The translations under genes were made by a program, and so were the position numbers. The notes below the pieces were generated by a model. It made no database searches. It worked only from the letters and a program-made list of their open reading frames with translations, and was not told the origin of the DNA. From the NCBI GenBank assembly GCA_037976565.1, contig CP137679.1, positions 26,522,127-26,586,126 of the forward strand: DNA of 64,000 nucleotides. Reading direction: 5' to 3'. Source of the stretch: Mesocentrotus franciscanus. Lineage: Eukaryota; Echinodermata; Echinoidea; Camarodonta; Strongylocentrotidae. Within the stretch, counting starts at the first letter, position 1; each line of letters opens with the position of its first letter. Positions 47,505 to 64,000 of this stretch are shown piece after piece.

Positions 47505-48500
47505 GATCCTTATGGAATAGGGAACCTACATGGAGATGAGAATGATAATGATCATGATTATTGATATACTTTTCTTGGGCGTATCCAGTGTTGTTAGACG
47601 GAGGGGGCGAATCTCTTCTCCAACGACATTCAATTTTTAATTTGTTGTTATCAAGAACATGGCCTGGGTAATATCGACGGCCCTTTCGAGACTATCCCAG
47701 CAAGGGAGAGGGGCAATGAGCACAAAAGTACCCTTACAATTATTTTCCCGCTGTAGAGGGTTTGGGATGACTAGAAATATATATTAAGAATCATGACTTT
47801 TCTGAAAAAATTATCCCAGTTGCCAAATATATGCTAAAACTCCAATCATAATTAATATGTTTTCAATTCAGGGAGATATATCATGACATAATTATTGATG
47901 GTCTAATAATGTCAATAAAGGAAATGATGCATGAATTCAAAACTATTCTGTGCATTTTTTTTTCATTTATAATATTCTCATCAGAGGCGTAGCAACAGGG
48001 GCTCTCCTAGCAAATAGAAAAAAAGACAGAGAGAGAGAGAGGGAGAGAAGAAAACATGTAAGAAGATCAATAAAAAGTAGATATTATTTTGTTTCAAGGA
48101 AATGAAAATGGAAGGGCAAGGGAAACGTGGAAGGAACGTGATACGACCCTTCTCAGATCACCCCCTAACTCTTTGGTCTTGTTTTCTCGTATTTCATCAA
48201 CTTAGTAAAACGAGTGGTCTCGTAACTGAGAGGTCACGGGTTCGAAACCAAGTCAATGCGCTCGTGCCCTTTGGTAAGGCATTAATCCTCATTACAAAGT
48301 CCCTCGGAGGGTACTTAAAGCCGTCGGTCCCCTGGTTGCTTACCAACAAGCATATACATGCTTTCTTAGCAGTCAGGTAAAACAATAATCACTGCCATCA
48401 GCCATTAACCATCAACACATATTAAAGTCATACCCGCACCTTTTATTAAGATAAAAATGTCCAGGTACCTTATTATCTCACAGACTCCTATCAACAAATC
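47505..48500. repeat. Segmental duplication, copy 2 part
   Basis: 47513-47812 matches the transporter's last intron (41262-41560), 47815-48195 matches 45040-45480, and 48421-48500 matches 46315-46395, all in the same order. The last coding exon and 3' UTR are missing between the first two parts. Confidence 0.7.
48196..48410 (+). mobile_element. tRNA-derived SINE
   Basis: Box B GGTCACGGGTTCGAAACC, body GCCCTTTGGTAAGGCATTAA. Same body words as the other SINEs. Confidence 0.65.
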
Positions 48501-48783
48501 TAGTTGTTTCCTCTTTCTACTTTGCGAGATACCCATGTTAAACCGTTAAATACATTTCATCAGATTTCCTTGTTAAAGTTAATCCTGAATTCTGATAGGA
48601 GAAAAAACATTTCGAGCTTAAATTAAATGTTTTGTTTTCTTAGCAGATTTTGAAGAAAAGCTGCCATGTATCTGCAAGTTATACAGGTAATTTCTAGTTT
48701 TTATTTTAATAGAAGTGTATTTGAAACAATGAATAAAAATATATATTTTGAAGAAAAGCTGCCATATATCTGCAAGTTATACA

Positions 48784-48941
48784 GGGGGGCATTTCATCAA
48801 CATTTGTCCACCGACAACTGTCGGCGCCGACTAAATTTGACCAATCAGAGGCCTGGAAAATAGTCGGTGACAATAAAATTGTCGGTGAAAATGATATTAG
48901 TCGGTGAAAACCACCGACTAATTGTTTCATGAAACGCCCCC
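48784..48941. mobile_element. MITE with GGGGGCATTTCAT termini
   Basis: About 158 bp with ends GGGGGCATTTCATCAA and TTTCATGAAACGCCCCC and internal inverted motifs (CACCGACTAAT, AGTCGGTGA). It interrupts one copy of a roughly 100-bp tandem repeat; the uninterrupted copy (48660-48740) gives the empty site, implying a 2-4 bp target duplication. Confidence 0.82.
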
Positions 48942-50409
48942 AGGTAATTTCTAGTTTTTATTGTAATAGAAGTGTATTTGAAAAAAAAACGAATAAAAAC
49001 ACACAAGAATAAAATTAAGCGTCATTAAGCATGCCATGGAGTAAGATAAAATGGATAACAAAGAGGGAATGGACATAAAATCACTTGGATATTTCTAATA
49101 TAAACGACTGCAAAACATTTACGTGAATTAAACGTATATATATTTATCATCTAACAATGTTAGAACACATAATTATAACAGTCATAAATACACAAATTGG
49201 CAAAGTAATAGATGATAGGACACCTTCAAGAAAAGCACAAGGCTTGTAAAACAGAGGGCACCTGAATATATCATATGACAATTATAACAAAGGGTGTACA
49301 ATCAAATATAAACATTAAATACCCTGTAAAGACACAGCCCACCCCCTCCAGCAACACTAATACAATTCGACATAATGAATAAAATAACTGTGTGCTGTAA
49401 TCCGGGAGTGCATTAAAGATAAAGACCAGTTCTGGTCATGTGATTGCATTGTGAAAGAAACGTTGTGTAATCGATCAGAAAAGGTTGATCATCTAGCATA
49501 TAAGTATTGGTGTGTACTGCAAGGTTCTGGAATCATCAAAATGATAAGAAATTTGGCCCAGTCTTGGTAAAGTTACAAGCACTGTACACAGAAAGATGTA
49601 TATGGGACTACGCGACCACGTGCGCGATATCTATTTGGTCCCAATATACATAATAATTTACCAAATATATCAATTAGTAGGCGGTTTCACGGCAAAATTT
49701 GTATCATCACGTATTAGTCAAAACATATTCTTTCACATGATTGGTAATGAGAGCTTCCATTTCATTTTTTGAGAGAGGGGCGTTTCCAAAACTGGTTTTT
49801 ACCTTTAAATATACGAAGATACATCACCATGTCAGATCATGATGGTGCGTATTTAATAAAAATGTTTCAGTTTGGATTTAAAAACATTGAGGTTGTATTT
49901 TTAATACAATTATCAATTTCATTAAAAGTTTAAAGACCAGTATACCAAATTGTTGTAACGTCTAAAGAATTGTGAGGTTTGTGGATTGTGACTTTAAATA
50001 ACAAAGTGGACACAAGGGGGAATTTAGAGGGACTTGAAATAAAAGTACCAGTAGAAATCCATACCTATTATAGTATACACATTACGAAGCTAGAATAATG
50101 TTCAACTACAATACAAAAAAACATATTCAAATTATTATTAACAATTTGTTCAGCCTATGGTGGCGCTATACGTGAATGCAGGAAATGCAGCATTCTTTTC
50201 ATCAACTCAAAACCTTCTTGACCTTTCCAGCCCACACAAAAGGGACTGACGCGTAAAATAAAGATACCCTCTTCTTTTCAATCTTACAGCGAGTTATACA
50301 AAGATCATAAAATGTAATCATTGAAATCCTTCATCCTTGGAAAAGCATACTACATGTACCTGCATGTCGGCCTATCGTGTTTCCCAAGGATCGATGCCTT
50401 TGTTCAAGA

Positions 50410-51052
50410 TGAGGACTCCATGCATAACAAAAGTGATAAAACTGTTAGATAATTTCAGAAAACTAACCGGACTCCGGGTAAACAACGATAAAACAAAAGT
50501 ATTGTTGTTAGGCGCCCTTCAAGGAAAGTTATATAATATATCCTTTGGTAAAAAAGTAGAATTTGTAAAGATTCTAGGGTAGTTTTTTCCTTGAATGTAG
50601 AAGTAAAATAAAATTTAAATTATAAAGAAATAATAAGTAAAATAAAGAAATTGTTGAGTTGGTGGAAGCAGAAAGACTTAACAATTATGGGTAAAATACA
50701 GTTATTAAAGTTGTTTGTATATTCTAAATTCATTTATGTGGCATCCCTCATATTGGTCCCAAGATGGGTATATGGGAATTTCGATAAGCTGACTTTCGAA
50801 TTTTTGTGGGATCGGAGGAATACAACTAACAAAAATACCTTGTATTTAGATTACCAGTTTGGAGGTATGAAAGTGATGAGTTTTGAATTGTTAATTAAAG
50901 CACAGAGGGTTATGTGGGTTAAAAAACTGACAGAAGATAATGAAATGAAATGGAAGCAGTATTTTAATTATGCCACAAAACACTTAGGAGGGAAATTCAT
51001 ATTTTCATGTGACTATATCCTTGGACTGTTGAAGGTAACGTTGCTACAGTTT

Positions 51053-51055
<3 letters not shown>
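50410..51055 (+). pseudogene. L1/Tx1-type LINE reverse transcriptase remnant
   Basis: Two frames give RT thumb and C-terminal text: KLLDNFRKLTGLRVNNDKTK, then (from 50651) LSWWKQKDLTIMGKIQLLKL and FEFLWDRRNT...YLDYQFGGMKV. This order (GKI, FLW, GGMK) is typical of L1-clade ORF2. 5'-truncated, frameshifted and ended by a TAA microsatellite. Confidence 0.7.
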
Positions 51056-51114
<59 letters not shown>

Positions 51115-51260
51115 TTTGGATTTATATAGCGCTTAATACGGTATATCGTCTCTAAGCGCTTTACAAACATTATTACCCCGGTTATCGAATTCATTCACGC
51201 ACAATTTACACCATTATATTCATCTATTCGAAGTTTGGATGGATACGAGAGATTTTCAGA
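51055..51260 (-). mobile_element. SINE/LINE 3' tail with TAA microsatellite
   Basis: On the minus strand: GTAAAGCGCTTAGAGACGAT, TATTAAGCGCTATATAAATC, then ATT repeats. It is the same tail as the SINE at 37985. It has inserted in or next to the L1 remnant. Confidence 0.65.
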
Positions 51261-52126
51261 TAAGATATGAACCATATAAAGTAATATAGATAATATTTAA
51301 TAACACATTCATACGAGTACAAGGGAAGTGCATATTTTACAAAAACCTATTCGAAAAAATATATATTAAATCAAACATATTATAGACCAAAGTGGAAACT
51401 TAAGATCTTTTGCATATTTTCAATAGCTGGGATTGAAAGTAAATGACTTAAAAATAATACAGATAATTTATGAAACACTTCCAGTTAGCTGGAAAAGAAA
51501 TATGAGAAAAGACAGTGATACAATTCATGATTTACAAGGAATTGCGTTTGTACTGGGAAAAAATATTATATCAATATTAAAATGCTATTGTATAAAAAAA
51601 AAAAAATAAAATCTACACGGATTTTTTTAATGGGAGTGGGGGGGAAGGGGGTAGATTGTGTGATTTGATAAAAGAAAAACTCGTAACTTCAATTCTGTAT
51701 AATAATATGTTGAGAAATATGAAACTCAAGTTTTTTTAAAAACGTATTCAGTTTCATTCTGAAAATAAGCAAAGCTCGTTTTAGTTTTTGGGATGAAATA
51801 TACATTGTGAAATTATGAACAATAAATTATGTTGTATTTATGTTCGTTTATCAAATGATTAAAAAAAAGCTTTTTTATAATTACCTCCCTGGTATAAACT
51901 AGGACTATGGAAAATGCTTTGCTTCTATGTTAAGTAAGAAAAGGAATTGGAGTTTTGAGAAACAAATTCTTTGAATAGAAAAAAGGATATCACAATGCTT
52001 TATCATATGCTATACAAATCTTATCAATATGAACTGGCGATAACTCCCAATCTACCTGTCAAATTCTCCATTCTGCTGCCCCTCTATCTGGGTCTGTTTG
52101 TTTGTCTGTCTCTGTCAGACAGTGAC

Positions 52127-52128
<2 letters not shown>

Positions 52129-52166
<38 letters not shown>

Positions 52167-52177
52167 ACTCTCTCTCC
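52129..52177. repeat. CT microsatellite
   Basis: CT run with two CA-containing interruptions. Confidence 0.9.
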
Positions 52178-52489
52178 CTTACAATTAGCCCGCTTTTTCA
52201 TCTTCACGATAAACTTTGATATTTGTTGTTAATGCTTTAAACTCTGCTCATCCTTGGTTAGCTTTATTACCGGATCGACTGGAAAATGCTGTCATTCTTG
52301 CAATCGGGTACCCGGGTCTCTTTCTGTTTGTCGCTAATAACCTCTTCATTTTTGTTGTTCACTCACTTACGCAATAACTCTATTAAACAAGAAAGTGAAA
52401 GAAATAACGAAGAGTGATATAGGGGAAAATGATCATCTCATCAGTAGAGTACCCATTGTATTTATCATGTTTATCATGTCGTGATTCGT

Positions 52490-52683
52490 GAAAGGAAACT
52501 GAGATAGTTAGGTGATATTTTTGAAGGGCAATACCCCTTGTTTTGACAATGTTACGTAATTCGTGTTCGTGAGAGGAAATTAAATGCAAGAGGTCACGAG
52601 CCAGCTTGAACTCCTGTAAAATCTAGTGCACTACACATTATTTCAAGCCGATTTTACGAATAATAATAATAATAACAATTATG

Positions 52684-52769
<86 letters not shown>

Positions 52770-52771
52770 AC
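52490..52771. repeat. Repeat homologous to 46800-47093
   Basis: Shares TTACGTAATTCGTGTTC, GGTCACGAGC, CTCCTGTAAAATCT and GTGCACTACA in order and then a TAA array. Confidence 0.7.
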
Positions 52772-53273
52772 ATAATAATAATACTATTAATATACGATAA
52801 TAATATCAAAAATGATATTAAGGATGATGATCATGATGAACATGAAGATTATGATAATAATAATGATAATAACTGAATATTTCATATCCCTCAATTTCTT
52901 TGGCAAAGTTCGTTAGACCAGTCTCGATAGCAATCACACTCTCCGCCCTTGGGAAACTGGTCTAGAAATTAGGCCTACTGTCTGCCCCATCCAATGGTCA
53001 TCTCACTCACAAGTTATTGTAGACTCCTCATTGAAATGCTTTCGATTTGAGCACGCCCAGTTCAAAAAACCTTTTCTCGCCCTATTTGACTAAAAGCCCG
53101 CCCCCTCGCCCACCCACCTTCCAAGGTTGGATATGACGTCATATATACTTTGTTTTTTTTAGTAATTAAAAACTCTCCTATACGTAACCGGTAATTAAAA
53201 ACCCAGGCCAAGAACGACAAAAGGGGATGCTGGTACAGCGACAGACCTGCGCATTTTATTATCACCAAACCTC

Positions 53274-53283
53274 AGATATAAGG
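53274..53283 (+). promoter_or_regulatory. Possible TATA box of the SRCR gene
   Basis: AGATATAAGG lies about 130 bp upstream of the signal-peptide ATG, leaving room for a 5' UTR of about 100 bp. The position fits a TATA box but there is no other support. Confidence 0.25.
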
Positions 53284-53405
53284 GCGAGGGGTGAAACATA
53301 GAAATCACAAGTTAAAGAGTATTCGGTCACTGGGGAGTCAGCCGATGAGAGATTGTCGTCCTGAATCAAATTGGAACCAAGTGAAGTCCAGAAGAGTTTC
53401 CAAAG

Positions 53406-64000
<10,595 letters not shown>

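Larger units (their letters stand above)
43801..53273. other. Repeat-rich intergenic region
   Basis: No gene recognised. It contains a decayed tandem segmental duplication (45040-46400 and 47505-48500; 46800-46985 and 52490-52665), hAT MITEs, SINEs, an L1-type pseudogene (50410-51055), GA and CT microsatellites, and TAA arrays at 46978-47093 and 52661-52771. Sequence 48990-50300 is AT-rich with nothing recognised. Confidence 0.6.

Overview
This is animal nuclear DNA: AT-rich, with intron-split genes carrying canonical GT/AG junctions, dense microsatellites, tRNA-derived SINEs, CR1- and L1-type LINE pieces and many short inverted-repeat elements. The combination of a gene made of tandem single-exon SRCR domains, this repeat mix and strong divergence between apparent haplotypes suggests an echinoderm, most likely a sea urchin. 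That assignment is inference; no species marker was seen.

Three protein-coding genes are supported. (1) Minus strand, 6803 down to 1155 and running off the left edge: a short-chain dehydrogenase/reductase of the retinol-dehydrogenase type, five exons seen, with a 2-base frameshift inside its catalytic Tyr-x-x-x-Lys motif. (2) Plus strand, 11527 to 42069: an SLC6 sodium/chloride-dependent amino-acid (glycine-transporter-like) transporter. It has a tiny start exon, a long disordered N-terminus made from three related exons, eleven exons carrying TM1 to TM12, and a C-terminal exon with an apparent 1-base frameshift. (3) Plus strand, from 53406 and running off the right edge: a secreted or cell-surface SRCR protein with a signal-peptide exon and six SRCR exons of exactly 321 bp each, all phase 1-1. 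Genes 1 and 2 are divergent and share a 4.7 kb intergenic region; an 11.3 kb repeat-rich region separates genes 2 and 3. The genes show no common pathway.

The most important structural point is that 11996-19464 and 19965-27424 are the same sequence with small differences, separated by a run of exactly 500 N. The first copy ends and the second begins exactly at the N run. This looks like two overlapping contigs (probably two haplotypes) placed end to end, so the N-terminal transporter exons appear twice; the first copy carries two frameshifts and the second is intact.

The rest is repeat biology. There are hAT-type MITEs with perfect 8-bp target duplications, a MITE and a 1.04 kb inverted-repeat element whose empty sites can be read inside the same window, and a 5'-truncated CR1 LINE inside an SRCR intron. 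There are also fold-back elements, a CCCATATGGG-type array, a minisatellite apparently seeded by a LINE tail, and a decayed tandem segmental duplication downstream of the transporter. No CRISPR array, bacterial operon, rRNA gene or convincing functional tRNA gene was found. I see no clearly new multi-gene system; the best novelty candidates are the transporter N-terminal exon cassette, its altered TM6 pocket residue, and the element with 8 + 10 subterminal repeats.
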